Below are positions 7,400 to 18,500 of a DNA stretch of 62,495 nucleotides, in pieces (within the stretch, counting starts at the first letter, position 1; each line of letters begins with the position of its first letter). The position numbers were made by a program, and so were the translations under genes. Origin of the DNA: Fimenecus sp045543095 (GTDB lineage Bacteria; Bacillota; Clostridia; Oscillospirales; Acutalibacteraceae); assembly GCA_045543095.1 (NCBI GenBank), contig JAZQMC010000022.1, forward strand, positions 1 through 62,495. Direction: 5' to 3'. The notes below the pieces were generated by a model. The model had not been told where the DNA came from, searched no databases, and saw only the letters and a program-made list of their open reading frames with translations.

Positions 7400-7439
7400 A
7401 CTTTGTGACAGAAAACATATAAATCTTTTGTCACAAAGT
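7400..7439. promoter_or_regulatory. Inverted repeat, candidate operator for the LytTR regulator
   Basis: ACTTTGTGAC and GTCACAAAGT form perfect inverted ten-base arms 20 bases apart, between the divergent membrane-protein and LytTR genes. The position suggests an operator for one or both promoters. Confidence 0.5.
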
Positions 7440-7515
7440 GTCATTTATTTTCGATTTATATTGTATGGGATGATGTTAATTCATTCGTTATTACAAAGGT
7501 GCTCGGGGTTATTTT

Positions 7516-8034
7516 ATGGGTGTGTTAATTGATAAAAATATAGATAGTAAAGAAAAGGTGAAATCAACCGTTTTGGAATTCCTTGAGAAAAATGAAATTC
7601 CATATAGTTTAACAGAAAACGATGCTTTTGAGAGTATCTGCATAGATTTGAATCTTGATGATACATTTAAAAGCGATTTTTATTATGCTTCATTAACGAT
7701 AGAAACAAGTGATAAAGATGTTTGCAAAGTTTATCCTTATGAAATAATGTATGTTGCCATAGAAGATAGAGAATCAGTTCTTTACTTAATTGATAAGAAA
7801 GTAATCAGAACTAATTATAACATATCCCATTGGGAAGAGGTTTTGTCATCAAGATGTTTTAAAAGGCCTCATCATAGCTATATCGTTAACTTGAATTATG
7901 TCACAGAAGTCACTCGAGATTATGTATATTTAAAATATAGAAGCAATCAGTACTCTATTTATACGTCTCAAAGAAAATTTGCAAAATTTAAGAAAGCATT
8001 TTTAGACTTTGGGAAATTGAATAAATACAAATAA
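7516..8034 (+). CDS. LytTR-domain DNA-binding protein
   Basis: A 172-residue protein. Residues about 70-165 form a LytTR DNA-binding domain: EIMYVAIEDRESVLYL, then LSSRCFKRPHHSYIVNLNYV and YSIYTSQRKFAKFKKAFLDF, matching the family pattern of a phenylalanine-x-R-x-H-x-SYIVN loop. The first 70 residues contain no receiver domain. It belongs to the small stand-alone LytTR regulators that usually control an adjacent membrane protein, here divergent at 7352. The ATG at 7516 follows CGGGGTTA, a modest ribosome site. Confidence 0.85.
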   Translation: MGVLIDKNIDSKEKVKSTVLEFLEKNEIPYSLTENDAFESICIDLNLDDTFKSDFYYASLTIETSDKDVCKVYPYEIMYVAIEDRESVLYLIDKKVIRTNYNISHWEEVLSSRCFKRPHHSYIVNLNYVTEVTRDYVYLKYRSNQYSIYTSQRKFAKFKKAFLDFGKLNKYK

Positions 8035-8092
8035 AGAACATTGTAAATAATAACCTTTAAAAATCAACTATTGTTAGGACGACACAGAATAA

Positions 8093-8485
8093 ATCATCCG
8101 TTGTGGATTACAGGACACACAGTTCGTTGAATTCTACCGTCAATATGAGGACGAAAAAAATGAAAAAAGCCGTGAAGAAGCTGCTTTTGACAACAGCTCA
8201 CGGACTGACGATTTGAGAATTAAATTTGAGTTAGCAAATCTTGTTATGGATGCCTTTGAACATCTGACAGACTACATAGAAAAATCTATAGTTGCGGCAC
8301 ATCCTGGCTTCTGTATGGACTGTTATTCAGCAGAAGAACCTGACTACAACGACTTTGATTATAAAGGTAACTCCATACTTAAACCGCGTAAAGGTAAACC
8401 GTTTGTTGATATTGTAGTTGACCATATGCTCTCCTCACCTGCAACTGCTGATCAGATTTACAGAAAAGTGTTGGAGAAGATATGA
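8093..8485 (+). pseudogene. Fragment of an unrecognised mobile-element protein
   Basis: An open frame from after a stop codon at 8090 to 8485 encodes a coherent acidic, helical sequence (QFVEFYRQYEDEKNEKSRE, then AHPGFCMDCYSAEEPDY) but has no credible start at its head; a TTG at 8213 is the only alternative and lies inside what looks like continuous coding sequence. I read it as the C-terminal remnant of a longer gene. It could instead be a small intact gene starting at 8213. I do not recognise the family. Confidence 0.45.
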
Positions 8486-8514
8486 AAAGAGTAATTGGAG
8501 AGTAGGATGAAGGA

Positions 8515-8542
8515 AGCCATCTTTTTAGATGGTGTTTATTTA
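8515..8542 (+). terminator. Small terminator
   Basis: GCCATC/GATGGT stem with a TTTTTA loop followed by GTTTATTT, between the fragment ending at 8485 and the convergent gene ending at 8540. Confidence 0.55.
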
Positions 8543-9211
8543 GTTCGAATATTTTTCTAATATTTGTAAAATATTTTCTTCTAACACATCAAATTGTTTT
8601 ACAACCTTATATTTTTTACCAATCACTTCTAAGCCGGTATCAATATATTTAACATTTTTAATTGGTTGTAGCACAAATAATTGTTTTCCATAGTTTTGAT
8701 AACATTCTTTATTTAGGCACTTTTCAATTTCTTTTACCGGAAAAGACCATATCCCCAAACCATATTTACTGTCTTTAATAGTATTTGATGTTTTAAGTTG
8801 TTGTTCGTAATCAATCCATAAAGCATTATGTTTCTCTCGCTCTTGGGATTTAATTTCTGTTTTACTATAGAGTTTAAGTAAATATGTATGGTTTAACTCT
8901 CTTCCTTTGAGAAGACGTTTTTTGTACATCTTTAATTTTTTTACTAAGCTTGTATACGATAATTCTCTAATTGTTTTAAACAGAAAATCTACGGTTACTT
9001 CAAAGTGATTAAAACCAATCAAATCATTATAGAATTCTTGCTTATGTTGGTCATTCAAAATTATTCGTGTATCTTCCTGTAATCGTGTTAGCGTGATTAT
9101 TATGGAATTGTTTTTGATTTTATAATTACATACAGCTATACTTTCTATAACCAATAGTTTAAGTTTATGCTCATCAATATTGTTGTAATATATAGTTTTA
9201 ATTTTTCTCAT
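8540..9211 (-). CDS. Hypothetical protein, 223 residues
   Basis: A lysine-rich, AT-rich gene with no family I recognise. The N-terminal 65 residues look like alternating strands (KTIYYNNIDEHKLKLLVIES, then NSIIITLTR), followed by a basic helical middle (LVKKLKMYKKRLLKGREL) and a C-terminal strand-rich part. There is no signal peptide or membrane segment. It stands alone on the minus strand between the mobile-element fragment and pyrF, and its base composition resembles the four-gene operon at 11.8-21.5 kb, which suggests recent transfer. Confidence 0.65.
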   Translation of the reverse strand: MRKIKTIYYNNIDEHKLKLLVIESIAVCNYKIKNNSIIITLTRLQEDTRIILNDQHKQEFYNDLIGFNHFEVTVDFLFKTIRELSYTSLVKKLKMYKKRLLKGRELNHTYLLKLYSKTEIKSQEREKHNALWIDYEQQLKTSNTIKDSKYGLGIWSFPVKEIEKCLNKECYQNYGKQLFVLQPIKNVKYIDTGLEVIGKKYKVVKQFDVLEENILQILEKYSN

Positions 9212-9252
9212 TTACTTTCACCTGTATTTATATGAAATTGCGATGATAAGAA

Positions 9253-10209
9253 TTAATATGCTATTTGGGGATAATTCATTTTAAGAACATAATATATATC
9301 CTTCTTCATTTCAACAACTGCATCTCTTACGCTATTCAGATATTCCTCTTTTGTGCAGGTGCTTCGTTCTTCATCACTCATATGTGTATATAGAATTCCT
9401 CTTGATGAGTTTATAATTGCACCAAGTCCATCAGAGTTGAAGCAAGGTACTATATCTTCGACACCGCCACCTTGCACACCGTAACCGGGAACAAGGAAAT
9501 AGCTCTTTGGCATTATTTTTCTGAGTACAACTGCTTCTTCGGGATATGTAGCACCAACAACAGCACCGATTGAAGAATAACCGTATTTACCGACAAAAGA
9601 TTCGGATTGTTTTGCAACATACTTTGCTATGCTCTGACTAATGCTAATGCCATCTTTAGTGATAACATCTTGTATTTCTCCTGAACTTGTATTTGATGTT
9701 TTGACTAATACAAAGATACCTTTATTGTTTTTCTTGCAAACATCAATAAACGGATTAAGACTCTCACTACCTAAAAACGGTGTTACTGTCAAGAAATCAA
9801 CATCAAATGTTGATGTATATGAACCATCAAGAGTTTCAACAACACCAAGATGACCGTCAGCATAGGCTTTTGCCGTATTCCCTATGTCATTCCGTTTTGC
9901 GTCTTCAATTACAACAAGCCCTTTTGATTTTGCATAAGCAACAGTTTTTTCAAATGCTACAACACCATAAGAACCATATTTTTCATAGAAAGCCATTTGC
10001 GGTTTTACAGCAGGTACAAATTCTGCAACCGTATCAATTATGTCACAGTTAAACTTATATATTACTTCTGCAACAGCAGACAAAGGATTTATGTTGTCGT
10101 TATTTATTTTATAACAAGCAGGTATTTTACTTGTGTCAGGGTCAAGACCAACTACTGTTGGATTTTTTGTTTCTATTGTTTTTTCAATCAGCTTATCAAC
10201 AATATTCAT
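9253..10209 (-). CDS. pyrF: Orotidine 5'-phosphate decarboxylase
   Basis: A 318-residue OMP decarboxylase of the long (group 2) type. The signature VIEDAKRNDIGNTAKAYA gives the catalytic D-K-x-N-D array, after VGLDPDTSKIP near the start and before VPGYGVQGG near the phosphate site. It converts OMP to UMP, the last step of pyrimidine synthesis. It follows the HTH-PyrE fusion by three bases (stop at 10213, start at 10209), so the two share a transcript. Its place among mobile-element genes, away from other pyr genes, is unusual and suggests pyrimidine-related cargo or a displaced housekeeping pair. Confidence 0.93.
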   Translation of the reverse strand: MNIVDKLIEKTIETKNPTVVGLDPDTSKIPACYKINNDNINPLSAVAEVIYKFNCDIIDTVAEFVPAVKPQMAFYEKYGSYGVVAFEKTVAYAKSKGLVVIEDAKRNDIGNTAKAYADGHLGVVETLDGSYTSTFDVDFLTVTPFLGSESLNPFIDVCKKNNKGIFVLVKTSNTSSGEIQDVITKDGISISQSIAKYVAKQSESFVGKYGYSSIGAVVGATYPEEAVVLRKIMPKSYFLVPGYGVQGGGVEDIVPCFNSDGLGAIINSSRGILYTHMSDEERSTCTKEEYLNSVRDAVVEMKKDIYYVLKMNYPQIAY

Positions 10210-10212
10210 AAT

Positions 10213-11040
10213 TTATAACCCCTTATAGCAATCTCTGTACTCTTTGAGTTTTTCGGTGTAGTCACCTGCAGAAATAACACAGTTATCAACTGCTTTAATT
10301 ATATCATCAAGATTAACAATAGGATGAATTTTTACTCCATACCGTTTTTCAATTTCGTGTTTTGCAGAGAATGACGAATGTTCATCTTGTTCCATTCTGT
10401 CAACACAAACAACAATATCAGATGGATATTTACCTATCTGTGATTTTATATTATCAAGAGCCGAACGCAAGGTTTTACCTGATGTGAATGCATCTGTAAT
10501 AAGCGTTATATTCTTGGACTCAAAAGCCTCATTTTCAATATTGAAATCTACACAATGCGATGTATCTATACCGTAATTGTTAAATAAAGTCATACTTGTT
10601 GCAATTACAAGAGGTATTTCGCGATTATCAATACCCACAAGGCAATTGCTGTCTATGTTATGTTCTCGGATACACTCAGCATAAAATTCTCCGAGCTTTG
10701 ATATCTGACTACCCGTAAGATTGTATCCGCTATGAATTAAATAAGGCGATTTTCTGCCACTTTTCAATGTGAATTCACCAAATCTCAACATTCCGTTATT
10801 CATCATAAAGCGTATAAATCTTTCTTTATAATTTAATGCATCAAGGCGGTAATTAAACAATTCATCCATTGTGATACCGAAATATCTTGCTATCACAGGT
10901 AATACTGAAATATCCGGTACAGATAAATGATTTTCCCACTTGCTCACTGATTGAGAAGAAACAGACAACGCATCAGCCAACTGTGACTGTGTAATATTCT
11001 TGTTCTTTCGTAAAGAACGGATTTTAACACCAATTAACAT
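10213..11040 (-). CDS. HTH (XRE) - orotate phosphoribosyltransferase-like fusion
   Basis: A 275-residue two-domain protein. The ATG at 11040 follows AAGGAGG. Residues 1-65 are a XRE helix-turn-helix (KIRSLRKNKNITQSQLADAL, then SVSKWENHLSVPD). Residues about 75-275 match orotate phosphoribosyltransferase: GEFTLKSGRKSPYLIHSG, LGEFYAECI, and a PRPP loop TLITDAFTSGKTLRSAL. The usual catalytic loop of PyrE (arginine-lysine...lysine...histidine-glycine) between the nucleotide strand and the PRPP loop is missing; only about a dozen residues are there. The protein may be an active enzyme with autoregulation, or a ligand-sensing repressor of pyrF. It lies just upstream of pyrF. Confidence 0.85.
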   Translation of the reverse strand: MLIGVKIRSLRKNKNITQSQLADALSVSSQSVSKWENHLSVPDISVLPVIARYFGITMDELFNYRLDALNYKERFIRFMMNNGMLRFGEFTLKSGRKSPYLIHSGYNLTGSQISKLGEFYAECIREHNIDSNCLVGIDNREIPLVIATSMTLFNNYGIDTSHCVDFNIENEAFESKNITLITDAFTSGKTLRSALDNIKSQIGKYPSDIVVCVDRMEQDEHSSFSAKHEIEKRYGVKIHPIVNLDDIIKAVDNCVISAGDYTEKLKEYRDCYKGL

Positions 11041-11144
11041 CTCACAACCTCCTTTGTCGCTTATTGAAAACATTATATCATAATTTCAACAGCTTTCAAT
11101 GTAGCAAATGGATAGTTTTTTACAACTATTGAGATATATTAGAA

Positions 11145-11171
11145 AAAGGTGTACCCGAAGATACACCTTAA
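11145..11171 (-). terminator. Terminator of tnpV
   Basis: AAGGTGTA/TACACCTT stem followed on the minus strand by TTTTCTAATAT, five bases after the tnpV stop codon. Confidence 0.7.
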
Positions 11172-11175
11172 AAAG

Positions 11176-11541
11176 TCATATATATATCAATTCGTTATTT
11201 ACAAATTCTCTTGCCCTTGCTTCAACATTCTGAATTCGGCAAACCCACTCCATCTGATTATCCTCTTTCAGTTGCTCAGTTACACCTTCAGCCTTTTTCA
11301 TCTGCTCAACAAGAGTATCAAACATATCTCTTGCCTGAGACTCAATCTCGGCACAATGCTGATAAAGTTTACCTTGAGTAAGTAGTGTTGTAAATAACAC
11401 CTTCTTGTTTTTCAGCAGATAATCTTTGCGCAACATCCCCCACTTGCCAAGAGTGATATTTGCTTCTTCTGGCGGTAAGATAAGATTCGGGATTAAATAG
11501 TCACCAACCTGACGGTATTGAATTGTGTTTTTGTTTGACAT
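11176..11541 (-). CDS. tnpV: Transposon-encoded protein TnpV
   Basis: A 121-residue TnpV-family protein (GDYLIPNLILPPEEANITLG, then MLRKDYLLKNKKVLF, then KAEGVTEQLKEDNQMEW and ARAREFVNNELI). The family is carried on Clostridial conjugative transposons; its function is not known. Start at 11541 follows AGGAGG. A degraded partial copy lies at 6865. The intact copy sits directly upstream of the divergent four-gene operon and marks the left edge of that cargo. Confidence 0.88.
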   Translation of the reverse strand: MSNKNTIQYRQVGDYLIPNLILPPEEANITLGKWGMLRKDYLLKNKKVLFTTLLTQGKLYQHCAEIESQARDMFDTLVEQMKKAEGVTEQLKEDNQMEWVCRIQNVEARAREFVNNELIYI

Positions 11542-11829
11542 AAAATAGCCTCCTTTGGTTTTGTAACTTCATTGTACAAATTAAAGGAGGCTTTGTCGAA
11601 TGTGTGGATAAAAAACGATGCAAACAGGTCGAAAAATAAGCGTTTTTGTCGAAAATCAAAGCATTTTTGTGAAGTGCATTGTGATTGATAATCAAATAGA
11701 ATATATTGATTATGTATAAGTGTATCGACTAGATTTCGTACATTTGACATATCTTAGCTTTTCAAAAAGGTGTTGCTTTTTTGTAACATTGTGAATGATT
11801 AGTTTATTTGATGCTTCGGAGGTTATTTT

Positions 11830-12558
11830 ATGGAACAAGTTAAAACTGTAAACGATTTCAAAGAACTCATATCAGTAATAAAGGAGTACACAAAAGAACA
11901 ACCTGATGGTACAGAAATTTGGTTTAGAGGCCAAAATGATTGTAAATATGGATTAGTTCCAAGTTTATTTCGATATAAAAAGGGGGAAGAAAAAGAACGT
12001 GAATTATATGAAACATATAGAAAATTTTCTTATAAATTATCGTTTGCGCGACAAAATGATTGGGAGTTACTAATAGATATGCAACATTATGCAATTCCTA
12101 CAAGAATACTTGATTGGTCAGAGAATTTGGGCGTTGCTCTTTTTTTTGCTATAACAAATCATGCCGATAATGATGTGGCTATATTTTTGCTCAATCCATA
12201 CAAGTTGAATATATATTCAAAAAAAACAGATATTCCTTATGTCACTGCTGAAGACAAACATTTTTCTTATGAAAATGTTTATTTAAATAAAAAACCATTT
12301 TCTGCGATTTATCCAATAGCTATAAAAGCAAATTTTACTAATGATCGTATATTAGCACAAAGAGGCATGTTTACTGTTCACGGAGATAATACCAAAGGCC
12401 TCGAGGAGTTATGCAAAGATGCTGTAATAAAAATTATAATTAGTAAAGAAGCGATTCCGGAAATTCTTGAATTTTTAGATTTTGCGAATATTAATGAGTT
12501 TACTGTTTTCCCAGATCTGCATGGTTTGGCAACACATTTTAAGAAAATTTTAGAGTAA
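11830..12558 (+). CDS. FRG-domain protein (first gene of the four-gene operon)
   Basis: A 242-residue FRG-domain protein. The hallmark IWFRGQND is at residues 30-37, followed by LVPSLFRYK and the second family block MQHYAIPTRILDWSENLGVA at about 84-103. FRG domains are widespread in bacteria, often beside toxin or defence genes; their biochemical activity is not established. CGGAGG precedes the ATG. The 2307-residue giant starts only 31 bases after its stop on the same strand, which with similar AT-rich composition points to a common operon and a shared system. The protein is a single-domain member with no membrane segment. Confidence 0.85.
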   Translation: MEQVKTVNDFKELISVIKEYTKEQPDGTEIWFRGQNDCKYGLVPSLFRYKKGEEKERELYETYRKFSYKLSFARQNDWELLIDMQHYAIPTRILDWSENLGVALFFAITNHADNDVAIFLLNPYKLNIYSKKTDIPYVTAEDKHFSYENVYLNKKPFSAIYPIAIKANFTNDRILAQRGMFTVHGDNTKGLEELCKDAVIKIIISKEAIPEILEFLDFANINEFTVFPDLHGLATHFKKILE

Positions 12559-12589
12559 ATAACACCTACTGTGAGAGGAAGTCTTAAAC

Positions 12590-15500
12590 ATGAAGTATGT
12601 TATGTATTTAGAAGCAAAAAATATTTTGACTGATTACGTAAAGTGTTCTAAATTAATTGAGTTGTTTAGTGAACAAAAAACAAAAATAGATGTTAACAAA
12701 TTGAGTGATTTATTAAGACAAAAAATAGTTAGTATAAAGAGATGCCATAATAAAAATTTACCTTTTGCCAAATTAGAGGAACCATTACAAGACAATAATA
12801 TTTTATCCTCTGTCGAAGATATAGATGAAAACATATTGTTGAATAATTCATCAGAAATCCTTAAAAATATTCATTTTCATATCAGAATACATTTTGAAAA
12901 AGAAATAAATATTATTAATTTACATTACTTGGTGCTTTTATTACAAATGCATAACTATTTAATTGATGAACATAGACTAAGTGTTTTTTTAGTTCCTAGA
13001 ACAGCTTCTGAATATCCCTTTAAAAATGAATTAGAAGAAACCGATGTCGAAATTTATGAAAAATCATCAAAATATTTAAGGACAATTATCAGTAAAGAAA
13101 ACCAAGGCATAATATATGGTGTAAGTCGAGAAAAAAAAGACTTAAACGACACAATTGTTAAAGCATTGAACTTTAAAGCAACAGGCAAGGAAGAAGATTG
13201 TTTTCCAATAATGTTGTTTAACGGAACAGAAAGTGGCGATCAATCTACAATTGATAAATATATAAGTTTTAATAAAGTATCTAGTGAAGGAAGAGTAAAT
13301 ACATTTTCTGCATCTGCAATTAACAACTTTCTTTTATTATTTAAAGACGAACTTGCTAAAGAATATTTTTTAATAGCACAAAAATTAAGAGCAAATGGTA
13401 GATTTGGTTTTGCTGATTGCGAAAATCCTCATCTTGCATTATGCGATTATATTTTCGAGGTTTCTTTTTATACATTAAAATCAAAATTTAGTAATTGTAA
13501 CCTTAACTTATCTGATTTTCAAGATTATATTTATGATAAATTGGGCCATTCCACATTATTTTGTTTTGCAATTTTTAGTTTTCTTTTGGATATTGAAAAA
13601 TCTAATTCTATAAATTTTGAAGTAATTAGAAAAAACATCTCTAACTGTATTAACCAATCAAACGAAATATCAGATGGTTTATATCAAATAATACAAAATT
13701 CTTTATTGCATTCACAAAAAAAGATTTGCTTAGTCTCAATGTCAAATTGTATGATAACAGATAAAAATGGAAATACGAATAAAAGCCTTAGGATTATAGT
13801 CTCAGATTTAAGTGAAGACACCATATTAGATACCTTCCAAAAAAACTTATCTAATGAAGAAAAATATTTGAAATCTGAAGATTATATGGTTTTCTTATCT
13901 TCAGCCGATATTAATAAAAAATATCAAGAACTACAGAATAAAATGTTTAAGATAAGAAATGATTTTTTTGCAAATGATTTAGGATGTTTTTTTAACGATT
14001 TTTCTAATGCAGATGATACTGTTAAGAAAAATTGGTTTGCATTTCGCCAAGTAGATACATCAGCGCATATCGGATTAGCGTTATTTGCAAATTCAATAAA
14101 AAAAAGTAATGGTATGTTCCGCGTTCGCAGTAGTAAAAACTACTATGACAAAGATAATATGGGACAAAACTATTCTTTTGGAGAACTACCAAACACAGTG
14201 AATCATATTGGTTTTCCTGGAACAGAATTTGAATTATATTTGCCTATACACATTGAATATGAACTTGAAAGACATAATATTACTCAATTACACAGCTTTA
14301 ATTATAACGAAAGCTACGAATCATATGCAAAATTTTTAGATTTTACGTATACTCCGATAGCTTCTCCTGTAGATAAGAAACAATATAACAACATATATAA
14401 AAAGGCGGTAGAATCACATAAAGAGCTAAGTAAGTTTCAGTTACAAATGATTTGGTCAAACTATTGGTTATCAATCTTTAATAATATTACATTTAATATT
14501 GATAAAACAATTTTTTGTATTGATTATTCACACATTAGTTTTAACGAAAACTTTTTAAAATCAAATAATGCAGGAGAAATAATAATTAAAGGACTAATAG
14601 ATGCTATCGGTATTTTTTCTTCTATACATAGTAAAAAGGAAATTTATCTTGCATTAATCAATGTTGATAAAAAAATCATGAATATATTTCAGCAAGTTAC
14701 ATCAACGCTTGCACTAAAACAGTTTCCTGAGAACCTTCAACTTTTTATTTCTGATAAAGATGAGAAAAAACAAATTCATCTATTAGGAAAGAATTATGGA
14801 ATGGCAATTCAAAATGCTTATATTATTGCAATAGAAAACGGAACTAAAAATTACAGTGGAACAATATACTTTAATATTGGAAAAATTTTAATACCTTTTT
14901 ACGACTTGATTCAAAACACAACATCTGGTGATTCAATAAAACTTATTCCTTTTACTAGCATTCTTGACTCAAAATTCAATAAGCATAAAATGTTTTTCAA
15001 TAAAATAAGTAATATTGCAGAAGGTGAAATGATAGAAGGGAATGGTTATAAATTTAATAATACACATACTAAATTAGGTAATAAAGTTCATATTGATTCG
15101 TTCTATGAAATGTCTCATCTTTTCTATAGAACTATTATGGCCAATAATGTTGCATTTGAAATATTAAGAGACTTAAAGAAAAAAGTTGATCTAAAGAATG
15201 ACAATCTTATTTTTTATGGCTACGCCTCCTATTCACAAGCAATCTTGATGTCATTAACAAAAATATTAGAAAGTTATCATTTAAACTGTGATGAAGAATG
15301 TCACGGTGAGGTTTCTTATGCCATTTATCAATATAACCCACAACGTGAATCTAATTTAAGTGAAATAGAAATATATCAAAGTAAGATTGACCAACAAAAA
15401 AAATCCTTCAGCAAAATTATACAAATTGTTCCAATTAGTTCAACATTATCAACTTTTTCAAAGATGTGGGCTAAGTTTAATAGAGAATGTAATTCAGAAA

Positions 15501-18500
15501 AAAGTTTTTGTTTGACACAAAATTATACCGTTTTTTGGGTGAGAGATCTTAACAGTAAAATAGAAGAAAAATGTGCCAAAGATGATGATAATAATCCTTT
15601 AAGGTTGTCTGAAATTGAATCGAGATATTTTAATGAGCCATGTAATTTATATGTTGATACAAAATTCCCTATTTTGAACAATATTGGGGTTAATTATATA
15701 TTACAAGGATTTTCAAATTGGCAATTACCCGAATGTTGTGAACAGTGTTTTCCTGTAAATAATATATTAAATGAAATTCCATTAATCGAAACAGATCAAA
15801 CTTCTACAGTACCATCGCAACAAATATATTTAAAAGAAATAAATAGTGAAAAAATAATAGCACCTTTAACTACTAGTGAAAAAAAGGCTTTGTGTTCACT
15901 ATTAGGGCACATACATTATGGACATTTTGTTCGCGGAAAGAATCATTATCAATTTTTGGTAGATACTCAAGCTTATTTTGCTTCAGTTGCCGAAGACGTA
16001 AAAGAATGGTTGCATGAGCTTAAAAGAAGTGATACGTTCCTCCAGTCGTCTTCTCCTTGTTTAAATATTATATTTTCACCATCACATAATACAAATGTAG
16101 GTTTCTCCCAGTTTGTGAATGCATATTATTTTAATGGAACTGCTGAGATAATATCTATAAATGAAGATAAATCCTTCAGGTCGAATTTTGTGTGTGAACA
16201 TATTACTATAAAAAGAACAATAGAGAAATTGTTTTCTGATTTTATGAAATCTAACATCGGATACGATTTTTTTGTTGATGCAAAACAAACTAATTATAAG
16301 CCAATTAGATTTATCTTTGTTGATGATAATTTAATAACAGGAGAAACTTTTAGAAAAGCGAGCAGTTTTTTGCAATCTTTAATACCTAATGAGTTGATTG
16401 AAATTTACGGAACAAATGTTTTTGATAAATGTTTTGTTTTATTGGATCGATTATCTTCTTCTAGCCAAAACTCATTTATTTTGCCCCACGAAAACTATCA
16501 CGCTTTCTGTCATTTGGATATTTCAAATATTAGAAGACAGGGAGACTCTTGTATTGGGTGTAAGTTAAAGAAAAGTGCCAATAGATTATATAAAAGAAGT
16601 GCCACACAGTATAGCTCTAATTATTGGGCAAACAAAGTAAAAAAATATAAAGAAAATATATTCGAAAAAGCGATTTTTGATAATAAAAATTCGGAGAATA
16701 ACACTTCCTATTTGAGAGCAATGTTATCACATATAACAAAAAACTTTTTAGATAAAGCTGTTGATGGAGACAACTGTTTTGAACTGATTTTAGCTCTGTT
16801 CAATCACTTAATGGGATATTCCGATTTTGATGATGTTTTTTCACCAGAACAATTAAATTATTTAAAATCATGTAGACATATAATCTATTTGGAATCTGGA
16901 GATTGTACTGCAAATTTATCACCACAAAAAATAAAAGATTATAAGAACTTAAGTAAAAAAGATATTGTTATTGGTTTGATAAAAATAATTTCTCGGCCTT
17001 TCTTCTCGTATAATCAATGTATTAAACGTGAAACACTTAAATTTACTATAATGTTGTGTGAAAGTATTTTATCTAGTGAAGATGGTTGTTGTTTACACAG
17101 CAAGCAAGGTTATTTGATCGCTAATAGGATAACAAGCCTTTTTGCAACTGATGAAGAAAAATTAGATTTTTTGAAAAACACCATATTGGAAGCTTTAGCG
17201 GATATGCATAGTACTTATCTTTTAAGAAAAAGTACAATGATAAAAATATTAAAGTTTATAAATAATATAAAAATTAATTCATCATGTGAATCCAAAGAAA
17301 ATCAAAAATCTAAATGTATAATATATAACGAATTGGATGATAAGGCTAGTTGTGGATTTAATAAATTTGAGTGCTTTTTTCTTTTCTATTCAATATGTGT
17401 ACAAAGAATAATTGATGAAAGTCCAGATGAAACACGTTCACTTTGGTTAGAACACTTTTTAATCACTGGTAATGATCAATATTCTAATGATTATAAAACG
17501 ATGTCATTCGACGAAAATTGCACATCTTTTTATGATACAATTATATATGGGTGCAGCATTGATAATTTGAAAACGGAAGTTAAAAAAGCTTTTAATCTTT
17601 TTTGCAACGAAATATTTCTGTCAAATGGAAGAATACATTTTGATGGTATTGAACATGCTTATACTACAAAGTTAGAAGACGACAGTTATGATTCTTTAGA
17701 CAATTATTTTTTAGATTACTGGAAAAATGTTCGAAATGTGGATAATTATTGGTTATCAAATAAACAAAAAAACTTTAAGCAATATAAATCATGTGCGCAT
17801 ATAAAACAAATCGATAAAAACTATGATATAACAAAAGAAATTAGTTTTTATGGCTTATTGTTTGATGAAGATAATAATTGCTCCAAAAAAGGTCGAGCAT
17901 TAATAAGTGATAGATACAAATTGTTTTTAAGTAGAATAAGTGATATGTTAACATCTAAGTATAGCCTAAATCCAAAGAGTATTCGATTAGCACTATTAAC
18001 TTGTTCTAAAGAAGAAGGTATACCGGATATTAGAGATTTAGAGTTCGTTGAAAGCTCTTTTTCAAGTGAGTATGAAAAAATGGATGAAGCTATAAAAAGG
18101 GATTCTAATTCTAAATATATAATCAAAAAAAGAGTGATTAAAGCACTAAGTGGTAAGGAGAATAGTCTGCTCAAAAAAGTTGGTTATATTGTAGAGTATT
18201 CGAATGGAGTTAAAAGCAATTTCGAACATTTTAATTTGAATGATAGTTTTGAAACAATCGAAAATACGAATCATAGAAAACCGTATTGTATTTTATGCTT
18301 CAACAACCCTTACCGTCAAAGTGACAGAGTATCTGGACACGAAACAAAGAAGATAGTCCCCGTTTATTTGTATATTAGTTTGGATTCTTCTAATGATTTT
18401 CAAAGAGAAAAATTACCGCTATTGCTTCTTAGAGACATATTATCCTTTAGAAATGGTATAGTTAAATATCTCGAGTGTGATTTTACAAGTGATGTTATGA

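Noticed and set aside
7182..7532. 116-codon plus-strand frame
   Set aside because: It is antisense to the membrane protein at 7056-7352 and overlaps the LytTR start; no ribosome site and composition of a shadow frame.
8213..8485. Intact 90-residue gene starting at TTG 8213
   Set aside because: Coherent coding sequence continues upstream in the same frame to a stop at 8090, and the TTG has no ribosome site, so a truncated gene is more likely.
11493..11750. Two overlapping minus-strand frames upstream of tnpV
   Set aside because: They cover the tnpV ribosome site and start in another frame, with no ribosome sites of their own and low-complexity products.
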